Positions 34,111-45,513 of a DNA stretch of 64,000 bases are shown piece by piece; position 1 is the first letter of the stretch; the number at the start of each line of letters is the position of its first letter. This stretch comes from Sistotremastrum niveocremeum HHB9708 (Eukaryota > Basidiomycota > Agaricomycetes > Sistotremastrales > Sistotremastraceae): assembly GCA_001630475.1 (NCBI GenBank), contig KV419453.1, positions 68,798 through 132,797 of the forward strand, given 5' to 3'. The notes under the pieces are model-generated. The model did not search any database. It worked only from the letters and a program-made list of their open reading frames with translations, and was not told the DNA's origin. A program made the position numbers and the translations under genes.

Positions 34111-37100
34111 TCATCGAGTGTCAGAGTCTCGGAAGTCCAGATGATAGCCGCTTCCCAACTCTGACGGATGAATTTCATCTGGAGGAGGATTGAAGTCGTC
34201 GGCTCCCGTTTTCTCAGATAAAACCTTCTCGTCAATTTCGACTTCAGGGCCAACTTCTTCATCCGGTTCCTCGATCACGTATCCCAACTCTTGTTCGAGC
34301 ATCCACGTTCGCTCGGCCACCTGCCATAGACACAAACATGTGAATAAATGGCCGAGAGAGGAGAGAAGAGAACGAACCTCGAGATTCTGGCCGGTACTCA
34401 GCGCCTTGAGTATTTGCCCCTCACATCTCAAGTGAAAAGATTGGGCGAACGACCGACTGAGGAACGAGGAAAGAACGCTAACTGGCCAATCGGGTGGGGC
34501 CGTAGAAACAACCTATCAATCATAGGTTTGTGTATGCACAGGGACTTAATATACGGAGTAACTCACGTGTTCGGCGTCCAGCTGAGAACCTTGGGTGTCA
34601 AGGAGCTGAGCCGTATCCTCCCTTGCGTTTGGCCTGGTCACGATGTCAGTTGATGTCCCTGAAGATCATTGAAGCCTTCTTTCGCTTAACTCACGTTGTC
34701 AGGAGTACTCCGAAGAGGACACGAAGCAAAGCCCCTTGCTCCGTCTCCGTTGACTGTGGCAGTTTCTGAGCAGCTCGGAGTTGTGACACCATATAGAGCG
34801 ACCAGGGTTGAAGGTCGAGCTGCGACGCAACAAAGTTGGCCAGGTTCTCTGGAATGATATTGCCCCCCTTGGTACAGTACAGCTGAGCAGAAATGGGATC
34901 GTTGAGTTCATGCACCAGTATCGACAACGCTTCTTCATGCAGAGCCAACTGCTATCTGTCAGCATGGCACACCTAAGATATGAGGACTTCATTACCTTTC
35001 CATCCACGAGCGTCATCTCGATCTGCAGCAGATCGCGAGCATTTTGAAGGGTTTTGCGAACTTCATGGAAATCGTAGCGCGACGAGCCTTGCAAAAACAG
35101 TAATGTTTTGAACCTCAATCTCTTTAATGGAGAATCTGGGACGTTTGCCAGAGCAGTCAGGACTGTCATCCCACGCGCTGTGGACAAAGTTTCAAAATCG
35201 GCTTTGTTTACGAAATGAGAAACCTACGTGCTGAAGTAACCAGTTCGCTTGTTGCATTCGGCAAGGCTCGTAACACTCGATGCAACAAGCGCACGGCCAA
35301 CCGAGTATGTATATCAGCGTCCTAAAGAAAATGAGAGACGAAGTAATAAGCCAAATTGAAACCCACATCGCTACGCTTCTGCAATACAATGTGTTCAAGA
35401 AAAAGATCGGCGGCCTCCTCGCTCAACATTCTCAGTTGTGAAAGCGTCGAGGCATCGTCGAAATCCCCCGACTTTTGCACATCCCGCGAAGTGAGTAACT
35501 ACCGCAGAAGGTTGTTAGGCATCGACATCGCAACTTGGCAATACAATTACCTTGAGTCCGAAATCCAAGTCCCTCTTCGTGAGCCAGAAGATGTGTTTTT
35601 TGAATAACACACGGTCTTTAGTCTTGCTAAGCAAAGAGCCGATCCGCTGTAGTGGATCCGCGATCCGAGGATCCTTCCATTCACCTTCCACGAGCCTGGT
35701 TCATAGATTGAGACAAACGATGCAAGTAATGGCAGTAACTTACTTGGCCCATGTTTCGATCAATTTAGCTTCATTTCCATGTTGCTCGTAGAGGCTGCAG
35801 AGAATTTGGAACTGCTGCATATCGATGAGCGTCTGTTCAACATCTCCCAAATTGATGTTCTGGGACTCCTGGAGTAATGAGCCAAGCTCTTCTTCTTTTC
35901 TATCTTCAGCAAACAGCCGAAGGAGAACTGTGTCGACCGCCTACGATGAACGAACCGGTGAGGGGATTGGGATGTAAGCATCACGGAAAGACTTACCACG
36001 TCAATGAAAGGGGTATCATGGTCCTCGGGTATCAGATTGGCTCTGCGTTGCACACGCCATTTTGAGAGATACTCTAGGAGCATCTCACGCGCTTGGGAAT
36101 TCAAGACTTTGCCAAGTTCGACCGTAGGATGAGCTGTGCGCGTGTTAGGCTCGAGGTGGGGAGAATAATTCCTGACTATGTTTGTCACGACTGTCAGTGC
36201 CCAGAAGGGACGGATACATCATTAGAAGATGATAATAGAGCAGGCGCAACTAGGCGAGCAGTGTGGTAGGATGGGAAAGGAATAGCTCACCGAGATCTGC
36301 AATGTCTGTCTCTGGCACGTCAGGCTTGAGGCCGATATAATTTGTTGCATAAGGAGAAACTTCGAACAGAGATCCAACGATAGAAGGGAAGTAACGAATG
36401 AGAAGGCGTGGGTCCAGCCGGCCAAGGAACAACTGCCGGCCTGCTTCTTCAAAGGAGCACAGAGAAAGGCAGCGGTATCCTAATTTTTGCCGCAGATAAC
36501 GAGCTTCTGTAATCTGAACGATCCTCGTCACCCAATAAATCTCGAGGAAAGTGTATCGTCACATACCTTGGATGGATCGGGAGGGTTTGTTGAGTTCGCT
36601 TGCCTATGTATCTCATCCAGGAGCGCTACAGATTGCTCGATTTGGTTCGATTCGATCAAAGATTCAGCTCGTGATATGACAGGTGGTGCACAGAGAGCCT
36701 GAATAGAATTGTCTCCCAATACGAGGATTCGGGAATTCTCAAACTGCGGAGAGACCGGTGCATTTCGAACGCCTTCCGACTGATCGCCCCACTGGTTCCC
36801 GGCATCAGAAAGTGGTAGAGAGAAGGACACTTGCTCGAGGCGGAGAGCACCGTGGTTGTAGGGAACGAAAAAATCGCCTTGCGTTCCCAAAATTGCCACA
36901 GGAAGCGGAAGCTTCGGAGAAGGTTGAAAGGTTTGAAGGTAGGAAAAAGTGTCTGGATCTTCAACCGGATCGTCTATAGACCGTACTAGTATCGTTTGAT
37001 TCGCCGTTATAGCAATAATGTGAGGATAATCGACAGCTGGACCGAGAATGAGTGCGACAGAAGCTGAAGGTAAGAGGTGAAAACCGAACCCAAAGACCGG

Positions 37101-38132
37101 AGCTGATGCTTGTACTCTATTGGGTTCCGTGATGGGTCTCCCGTACCCATGAGAGACACTCCAAAAGAAGCGGTACCAGACCAAGTCACGAGAAGAAATT
37201 CATTCTTTGAGAGCACGGCTAAACTCGGAGTTGGCTTTTCAGATACATCTTCGCTCTGGGACACCTGCACAATCTCAAAGTGCAGTTTGGCGTCTAGATC
37301 TACCATTCGGTAGAGTTGTGTATCGCCGATACACACAAAGTCGCCATATCTGCGCGCCAGAACAGGTTTGGATGTTTCGGGGAAACCCATGTCCTGCATT
37401 TTCGTTAGTTCGTTCGATGATTGGACAGGTCCTACTTACCGGTCTGGGCACAACTTTGTCTCCGATTACATATGGTGCAATAAATTTAGGTTTCACGACA
37501 AGGATCTCGGCTGCCAACGGGGCTTGTCCAAGTTTCAAAGGGGGAGGTGGTCGCTCATCCAAGCAGAAGGTGACCACATTCTTGAGCGGTGGCATCTTGT
37601 CTGGCGGTATTGGATCCAGGTCGGGATAAGTGAAGAAATATATTCTTCGGTCTACAATCCATTAGATACTGAGTCTAACACAAGCAAGAGAAATACATAC
37701 CAGTCTGAACCAATATTTTCCTTATACTCGGAATGACCTTGATGTCATCTATGGCTTTCCCTTGAGGGAAAGCATGTCGGTTGAGTAGCATATATGATTC
37801 GGCCTAGCTTCAATCAGCACGGTATAAAGAGAGGACAAATAGACTGACCAGGCCATTCTCCAGCTGAGGCAATGAGAACCTCAGGACCGCGCCGTCGGCA
37901 CATCCGACGTAAATATCGTTTCCTATGCAATGTCAGCTCTGGGGCGGCGACAGTGTAGCATTTGACGCACTTATTGCACAAGCGCATCGCACATAATTTG
38001 ACTGTGACGCGGATTCTAGATAGTCTTGAGCCACCGAGAAGTGGTTCAGCAAAGGGAAAGCATACCGGAGCCAAAACCTGCAGCCAGGACATCCGCGATG
38101 AGCACCTGTAACTCGAACGGCGGCAAGCTCAT
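34111..38132 (-). CDS. VPS3: Vps3/TGFBRAP1-type CORVET subunit
   Basis: Vps3 is the Rab5-binding subunit of the endosomal CORVET tether. The N-terminal exon MSLPPFELQVLIADVLAAGF starts at 38132. A CNH beta-propeller follows (GNDIYVGCADGAVLRF, VVTFCLDERP, YGDFVCIGDTQLYRM). Then come helical repeats: a Vps39_1-like block (LGYRCLSLCSFEEAGRQLF with RLDPRLLIRYFPSI), VDTVLLRLFAEDRKEEEL, LEHIVLQKRSDDADIHTRLA, and LHEEALSILVHELNDPISAQ, close to the TGFBRAP1 sequence EKALHILVHEL. The C-terminal zinc-finger-like Vps39_2 region lacks obvious cysteine pairs and ends in an acidic tail. More than ten short introns. Vps39/Vam6 is the main alternative; the propeller start and the LVHEL block favour Vps3. Confidence 0.78.
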
Positions 38133-38402
38133 GACACGCAGAACTCAAGGCCTGCTTTTATGCAGAGTTCACGACTGCTCTCCGGACGTTGTTCAAGGTC
38201 GTGCCAGGTATTATCGTCGCGAGCGTAGTCGCGGTTTACGGTGATGTTGACCGGAAGACGTGCGTCGGATGTGGAAGTCCCATACATGTAAACTTACGGC
38301 TCCTGAGCTGTTCCCGCAAAGCTGGCGTCCTCTGACTTGTCCAGCATCATCTCTCCGCTGCAGCTAGGCGGTCTTCTGCACTGCGTCACTGGCTAGTGCA
38401 CT
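38133..38402. promoter_or_regulatory. 270 bp divergent promoter VPS3 / SDS23
   Basis: Non-coding interval between opposite start codons, with no further recognisable element. Confidence 0.45.
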
Positions 38403-40179
38403 ATGTCTTCTCTTCGTCGACGGAGATCCCACTTCTCCCCATCGTCTCCATCCAGTCCTAATAACACATCTTTACCAACTACGGATTCAAGAGAATTGGT
38501 TGATTCATGGTCACAGATCAAAGCTAAAGGTCTTCAGATTGTTTCCTTGTCATCTGCATGTCTAAACCATGCTTTGCAGACTTGATCGACAGCCCTTTGT
38601 ACGAGATCGAGGCTGATGCCTCCGTTGAGGCAGCCTGTGAGGTTTGTAATGACAATATGACGATGGACAAAGTCTTGACGCCTATCGACACAGAGCCTCC
38701 TCACGCACGGAACTTTGTGTCTCGCTATCAAAGCCTCTCAGTTATCGCCCAACGGAAGGCCTTATTCGGGCCTCTTCGATGTGAGCTTTCATGCCACCAT
38801 TGCAAAACTATTTCATAATCGACCTTTTGACAGTATGCCGACGTTAATGCGTTCTTGACTTTGGCTGCCACTCAGCACGCTCTCACTCCAGAAGATCTCG
38901 AAGAAAACCCGCGTTTGAGCGAGATTCTGATCGCTGCCAAGAGCGGACACGTTCCAGTACATCTCGTTGGAGGTATGTTCCAATTCGGGTCACTTCACCA
39001 GGCTTTTGGCTAAGCTGTGCTTTGTGCTAAGATCTGTCTGATAAGAACCCTCTTGTTCTTCTACAGCATGACGCAACTCTGCTGGATCTCCTGCAGGTCT
39101 TTTCCAGAGGGACACACCGAGTTCTTATCGAAACGGAAGACGGACGGCCTGCTGGAATGGTATCAGACCTATCTCTGGTGGGCTGGTTCCTTGCCCACTG
39201 CAACGATTATCCCAATCTTCATTCAACACTCGAAGCTGCCATAGCTCAACTGGGACTATATACAAACCACGTCGTTTCTTTACCTGCCGATTCCGTCCTG
39301 TTAGATGCCATGAAGATCCTGTCCGAACAAGGTCTGAGCAGCGTTGCGATCGTCAACCCTCTGGATGGCTACCTCTTGTCAGCTGTCTCGGTCACTGATA
39401 TCGGCAAGGTCCTTATCGGAGTCGCTTCACTCGTCAACCAGCCTAACCCGTATTTAGATCGTTGTCCCGAGTCAAAGCAAAGCGATCCTCACTGTTCCAT
39501 TGGGTGATTTCATCAAGCAAATAAAAGTGAGTCTCGAGTTTTCGAAGACCACTCACGCTCATGCCTCATCAGGAGCCTGCTGGTGCGGATGACGGCGTTG
39601 ACAGGTACCCTGTTTATGCTGTAGGACTTTCTAGCAGTCTTATGTTTGCTATGCAAAAACTCGTCGCAAGTGAGTTTGAATTCTATCGATCCTTGCATAT
39701 AAACTATAACGATAATGTCCCAGCTAATGCGCATCGCGTATTCGTGGCTGAAGAGGCGATGGAAGAACAGTGCCTAGTGGGGACACGAGGGAACCTCCGT
39801 GGAGTTATTTCAGTCGTCGATGGTAAGCTCTCGCTCGGATTAAGTTATTCTGCCTTAACAGATCAACGTCGGATTCAGTCCTCGCGCGCTTCGCTACCAT
39901 GGCTTCTATTGAGACTGATCCGAGACGAATGCAAAGACATCGGCGAGCATCCTCGACTTCATCGTCCAGATCTCGTAGCAGTGGAAGTGTGGATGTTCAT
40001 AGCAGGTAAGGCACAATTCACAACATCATAAATGGCTGGAAATTTTTGAACTGCGACTGAACAGACGCAACAGTATGCTTTCAAGCGTGTCAAGTCTAGG
40101 AAGTCTGGATAGAGTAGACCCGTGGACGAAGCCGAAGAGTGGAGAAGGTCAAAAGGAGATCGTTCGTCCCAAGCATTGA
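38403..40179 (+). CDS. SDS23: Sds23-type CBS-domain protein
   Basis: Sds23 in yeasts inhibits PP2A/PP6-type phosphatases and links nutrient state to mitosis. The start MSSLRRRRSHFSPSSPSSPN is basic and Ser/Pro-rich. Four CBS motifs are visible after joining exons: DLIDSPLYEIEADASVEAAC with LLTHGTLCLAIK; PLVLLQHDATLLDLLQVFSR with THRVLIETEDGRPAGMVSDL; VVSLPADSVLLDAMKILSEQ with LSSVAIVNPLDGYLLSAVSV; and a last one with HRVFVAEE and LRGVISVVDVLARFA. YADVNAFLTLAATQH lies between the first two. The tail is Ser-rich and ends RPKH (stop 40177-40179). About 430 residues. Confidence 0.87.
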
Positions 40180-40452
40180 AAGACTGATAATTTGAATTCC
40201 CCATGCGTCCCTGAATGTGTTTGCACTAGTTGGCGACTCAGTGTATGAATAATGATTATGTTCTCCTGTAATAGTTTGGCCTGAATTGATTATGAGCATT
40301 TTCGTGGGTTCATTTGTCACTGTTTTCGGCCGATCTTGCTCCGCCATCCCTTTGGCTTTCAATTAGTGCGTGACTCTATGCGAACATCCAGCTCTCCTCC
40401 AGGGCCATAAAAGCAAGGCTACCGCTCCTTACACTCCCTGTCACGAACAGCC

Positions 40453-42462
40453 ATGTCTATCCTCGGCGCCAGCATTCCAGCCATCCCTCATGCCATCTCG
40501 GTCTCTCTTCCGACCTGGAGAGACAATATCGACTATGAGGAAGGCAACAAACGAGTCATTGACACGATGTGCACTGGATATCCCAGATTTTTCATCCATA
40601 AGAGCATACAGAAGGTGCGTCCATCTTATTTTGTCGCTCGCTGAGAGCTCAGGTATCTCGTGCAGCTCGCAACGATCTGTGAATCCAAATTCGGCCGACC
40701 TGGCGAAAGCTGTATGCTGTTCCCCAAGGCTCGAATAGCCAATGCATGCCTTTCCTTTATGCTCGCCCATCATAAAGAGCCTCACCCCCTGCCTATACGA
40801 ACTGTGAACTATCTCATACCCCTCGATTCAAGCCCGAATTTGGATTCGGCCGAGACACCATCGTCCAGTGCTGCAGAGAATATGGATCTACATATGGTCT
40901 TTTTCCCTGCAGAGTCCTTCCCTTTGGCGAAACAGTTTTGGCAGCATACTGGTTTAGGCATATCTAGCCGATTTGCCGACAAGTGTCTGTCCCTGGTCGC
41001 TCCAGAGGTGCCAACCATCACGCCATCCCCCTCACGTGCATTTTCAAAACCAGGCAATCGACACTATTCCAAGAAGAGCACGCCAAACAACCCCCTCGCC
41101 CGACTCCATGGCTGGTCTGAGCCCTCGGAGAACTTAGACCAAACTTATCTTGAAGAACGCTATGGCCGTAACCTGCCAGCCATGTCTGCTGACATCGCCA
41201 AGCGTACTTTGCGTCGTCGGATCGCAGGTGTGCTTGTTAGAGACCCTTACGACTCTCTTCGCCCAGGGGAAGGGTGCTCGGAACAAACAGGCCCATCCGT
41301 GCGAGGCATCGAAAACGTTAGCGAGGACGATGTCTTTTTGTACCCTAGTGGAATGAGCGCAATATGGAATGCGCATCAGCTCGCTTTGTCCGTCATGCCG
41401 TCGGCGAAAAGCGTCTGTTTTGGGTAGGATCGTCTTTAAATTCCCTTGTCGCTTAGCCTAATGATTTTACTTTCAGCTTCCCGTATACCGATACGCTCAA
41501 GATTTTGCAGAAATGGGGTCCTGGTTGTCATTTCTTTGGCCACGGAACAGACGCAGACGCCGATGCATTGGAAGCCATGCTCGAAGCCGCGCCTGTCGAT
41601 TCTCCTCCCGTACTGGCCCTCTTCTGTGAATTCCCGTCCAACCCCCTCCTTCGCTCGCCACCTCTCAAAAGGCTGAAGGACCTGGCCGCGAAATACAAAT
41701 TCCTCATTGTCATTGACGAAACTGTTGGGAACTTTGCCAACGTAGAAGTCCTACCATTCGCAGACATGGTCGTCAGTGGGCTGACGAAGGTCTTCAGCGG
41801 TGACGCAAATGTCATGGGTGGAAGGTGCTCCCGATTTTTTTGAGTCCGAGATTAATGCGTTTTAATGACTTCCGTTCAGCATGATATTGAATCCTGCCTC
41901 CGTGTATTATGAAAAGCTCAAGAAGGCACTTACCAGTTGCTACGACGAATGTTACTGGGGAGAAGACGCTGTCTTCTTGGAGCGTAACTCACGAGACTTT
42001 GCTCGGAGAGTCCACGTTATCGACGGCAATGCTGAAGCCGTCTGCGACTGGCTGCGCGAGCGCTCACTCGAAGTCAGCCCTGATTCAGGCTCCGTTGTCA
42101 AGAAGATCTGGTATCCCAAATTCGTGACGCCTGAATACTACGATGTATGTCGTGTGAAAGGCTCCGCAGATCGTCACCCCGGAGGGTATGGAGGGCTCTT
42201 CTCTGTCACCTTCACCTCTTTAGAAGCTTCACAAGCGTTCTTCGATACCTTGGACTGCTGTAAGGGCCCTAGTCTCGGCACTAACTTTACACTGGCATGT
42301 CCTTATACCATTCTCGCCCATTACGCCGAACTGGACTGGGCAGCCAGTTATGGCGTAGAGCCTGGTCTCGTGCGTGTTAGCGTCGGGATGGAAAAACGTG
42401 ATACCCTGCTGACTATGTTTGCGGCTGCACTGGGAGCAGCTCAGGCGACTGCAAAGCTATAA
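40453..42462 (+). CDS. STR2: Cystathionine gamma-synthase (Str2 type)
   Basis: A PLP enzyme that joins an activated homoserine ester with cysteine to make cystathionine in the trans-sulfuration route. Fungal Str2 proteins have a long N-terminal extension, present here from [17 protein letters not shown]. The PLP domain shows [20 protein letters not shown], the cofactor contact [24 protein letters not shown] with the PLP-binding Asp, and [11 protein letters not shown] with the Schiff-base Lys. The C-terminal domain ends [18 protein letters not shown]. Three introns of about 50-60 nt are inferred. About 610 residues, typical of the fungal enzyme. The lysine and aspartate look intact, so it should be active. 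Confidence 0.93.
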
Positions 42463-42635
42463 CTCAATCTCTTCTAATTCATCCTCTAATTTCGGTTTAT
42501 CCTCATCTCAATGGTTGTCCATCCAACATGTATCCATAGTTTTGAATGTGCGTTCAACTCGCACAGAAAGATCAAAGTAGCCATAGTACAATTACACAAT
42601 ACACAGAAAACAACTTTTCAAATACACCAACGTGA

Positions 42636-44137
42636 CTAGGAAATGTACACCTTCTTGAGCTCTGTGAATGGAATTTCTGCCCCAGAACGCATACATTTGA
42701 CTCTTCCGTTGTTCTTCTGGGCCATATCTTCCAGAGCCTGCTGACGTGTGAATTTTATGTCTGAACAAACCTTTGAAACGAATTACCTGCCGCGAGTACA
42801 CGAAGCCATTTGGAAATGCCATAGGCGGGTTATCTTCATCCATGATCTTACTGCTGTACCTGCATACGATCGTGGAATTCACATGGTGGCTCTGCGGTAC
42901 CTCTTTTGCTAGCTCTCCGAGACCCTCGTGATCGCAGACCGGGCAATCGACGTTCTTGCAGCCGTCCTCGTAACAAATGGGAAGCTTTAGAGACGCGAGA
43001 CCGGCATAAAGAGCAAGATGTAGCAGAGGTTCAGAAGATAGAGTATTGAGGGTATAGACAGCTTGACGGAATGACTGGACGATGCTTTCCCATCGCTTCG
43101 GAGAGTAGAGGCGCTGATCCCAAAATTAGAATCATTGAAGGGTAACAAACGGCAGATACACACCTTATAGGGGCCACAAGTCGTTGTAGGAAGCACAGCA
43201 AGCAACGCAGAACACTTCTGGATTTGCTCTAGGTGCGTCTCCTTCCAAGGTGCAAGATGTTTCTTCAAATAAGCTATTGCTTCTGTGTGGTTCATACATC
43301 GAGCCAACTCGATGAATTCTTGCAATCTTAGTTCGAATTCGAGGGTACTCTGGGACACCAGAATGAGACCGAGTCTTCGGAGAAGTCAAATAGCAACTTA
43401 CCTTGATCTTCTTCAGCGCATTCTTATTCTCATTGCACCATGCAAGTGCCTCAGTACAGCTTTGTTTCCTCAATGCGTCTTCTATTCGGTGAATCTCGGC
43501 AAATAATTCCAAGTCCACTAGTGACTGCTTTGGTGAGATCTTGATGAATCCACATTAAGAATAAGGACGTACGTATAGATCTTGACTCTGTGTTAGCTTC
43601 TCGGCCGTTTGAATCCTTCCAGTTCGCAGTGCCCAATCGACTATCCACTTGTTAAGGCGGGTGTCTGCCCATTTAGGGTATCTCGGATCGTCCTGTGTCT
43701 GCATGTCCTCCACTAGAGACAACTGATCCAAACGAGTCTTGGTGACCTTCAGAGTAGGAGCACCGGCATTGGAGTGGAGATCTGAAAGCTTGAAGAAGGT
43801 TGGATGATGAGCTAGAATGTTGGAGGATCACACGAGCTGGCCATACCTTCTTCTTCAGACCTTCCACTCTGGCTATCATCGCATCTAAGGATTTGACCAT
43901 GTCACCGTTATCCTCAGTAGCGTCCGCATGTTTCAGAAGCTCGTTCGAAGCATTCTGAACCGCCCCGAGCTCTCTTTCTACGTATTTCTGGGAGGTGCGG
44001 AAGACCTTGCGGTAGTTCTCGTACGGCACCTGAGAGCCATGGTGAGCAGGGTGTCTGACAGATGAGTACATTATACTCACCCGAATGAAAGGCTGCTCGA
44101 ACAGTAGAATGCCTTCATGATTTAGCTTGAAGCTCAT
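42636..44137 (-). CDS. FYV10: Fyv10/MAEA subunit of the GID/CTLH E3 ubiquitin ligase
   Basis: Fyv10 (Gid9) pairs with Rmd5 to form the catalytic RING-like core of the GID ligase, which degrades gluconeogenic enzymes in yeast. Domain order: MSFKLNHEGILLFEQPFIR with VPYENYRKVFRTSQKYVERE, a coiled coil (MIARVEGLKKK), a LisH motif (LVDLELFAEIHRIEDALR), CTLH (CTEALAWCNENKNALKKI), CRA (FIELARCMNHTEAIAYLKKH), and a RING-like end with VCRYSSKIMDEDNPPMAFPN, GRVKCMRSGAEIPF and the terminal KKVYIS. These match MAEA closely, including the incomplete set of zinc ligands typical of this subunit. The stop is 42636-42638; ATG 44137. Confidence 0.92.
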
Positions 44138-44353
44138 CGCTCAGTCAACGGCTCGAAGTCGTGCGTCACGGTCACTGGGCTAAAGTTGGGCCAAGCGTTT
44201 GCTCAGGCGCGCAATGCAAACAGAGATCGCGGCTAATAAGATTAGATTTGATTCGCAACGGGACTATCGTACACAACGTAATCTAAGATACTGCGTCTGC
44301 TGGTCTAATCTACTCAAAGCTCTGTTGATGCCTTACCCAGCGTTACACTGCTT

Positions 44354-45201
44354 CTAATCATAATCTAGACGATGAATGAGCTCAGCCATGAGTTGGAGAA
44401 CCAGGACTGAACATACCTGCACCACCACCCGCCTCATCACCACCGCCGCCGCCCCCGAGATCATCAACATCGTCCGCTTCGCCATTGTCGAAATAGTTCT
44501 CAGCATAATCATTGTCGTCTTCTTCATCCACATCATAATCTTCATCAGCCTGTTCACTGCCGTCTTTGGAGCCCTTCTCGGAACCACTTTGGTCGTCGTC
44601 ATCTTTCAGGTCATCGAGATTAATGCCTTTCTTTGTAGTCGAGGCTTTAGCTGGGAATGGTTAGTGGCCGGCCATTCAATATTATGATGAAAACATACTT
44701 TTCCTCTTTTTCCGGGGATTAAAATGAGCATCGAATAGATCTGGAGGAAAGAACGATGGATTTAGGTCCTTGCGCTTCAAAGTCGGCTGGGCAGTCGCTA
44801 TAGGCCGATATTTATCAGAGTAACGCGGTAGATCTGGCTTTAATCGTTAGCATATAGTCAGTGGTAGAAGATTTGGCGGACCTGTTGACTTGACCGTTTC
44901 CACCAGGTAATACTGCGACTGGCGCAGTCTCTTGACGAAGCCACGTTGCAGATCCAAAATCTCCAGTTCTTCCGGTTTAATGGATGTCAGAATAGGGAGG
45001 GGATCCATTGGCTACAACCTTGATACTTCAACGAATTGTTATAATACATGCGGGAAATATACTCACAGGAAACAGGCCAGTCTCTTCTTTCGATATCGCT
45101 TGAAGGTCAGCGAAGGTGAGCCCCATGGGTGGCATACTCGATCCTCCTGCAAAACCACCACGGCCACCACCTCGCCCTCCTCCTCGTCCGCCTCGAGACA
45201 T
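44354..45201 (-). CDS. RPC31: RNA polymerase III subunit Rpc31 (RPC7)
   Basis: A subunit of the Rpc82-Rpc34-Rpc31 initiation subcomplex of Pol III. The start MSRGGRGGGRGGGRGGFAGG is the usual Gly/Arg-rich N-terminus, followed by LTFADLQAISKEETGLFP. The core reads LPILTSIKPEELEILDLQRG, FVKRLRQSQYYLVE, TDLPRYSDKYRPI, TLKRKDLNPSFFPPDLFD with HFNPRKKRK. The tail is strongly acidic (DEEDDNDYAE) and the last exon adds DYD before the stop at 44354-44356, as in other Rpc31 proteins. Introns near 44400, 44650 and 44830 and one near 45010-45065 are implied. Head to head with YRA1. Confidence 0.9.
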
Positions 45202-45513
45202 TATGCAGTATAAGAGACGTCTGGACGTTTAGCAATTCTGTTGATACTGAAGATAAAAATGGTAGAAGGTCCCTGGATATTTTAAGCACTGAGACGTGCA
45301 ATTTCCTGCGAGATATGACCCAAAGAGGAGAAAACAGCCAGAGAAGACCTCGAAGTTGGTTGACTGAGGACAAAAAATTGAAACTCAGCTTGAACTCGGT
45401 AGTCACAAAAGAGAGCCCACCCGCGTCGCTCGCCTCCTTGTTCATCGCCTCCATCAGCCAGAACGCCGTCTCAGTCGTCTCAACGTTAAAACCTTCGCTT
45501 CTTCTCAGAAAAC
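45202..45513. promoter_or_regulatory. 312 bp divergent promoter RPC31 / YRA1
   Basis: Non-coding interval between opposite start codons. The plus-strand frames in it have no protein-like content. Confidence 0.45.
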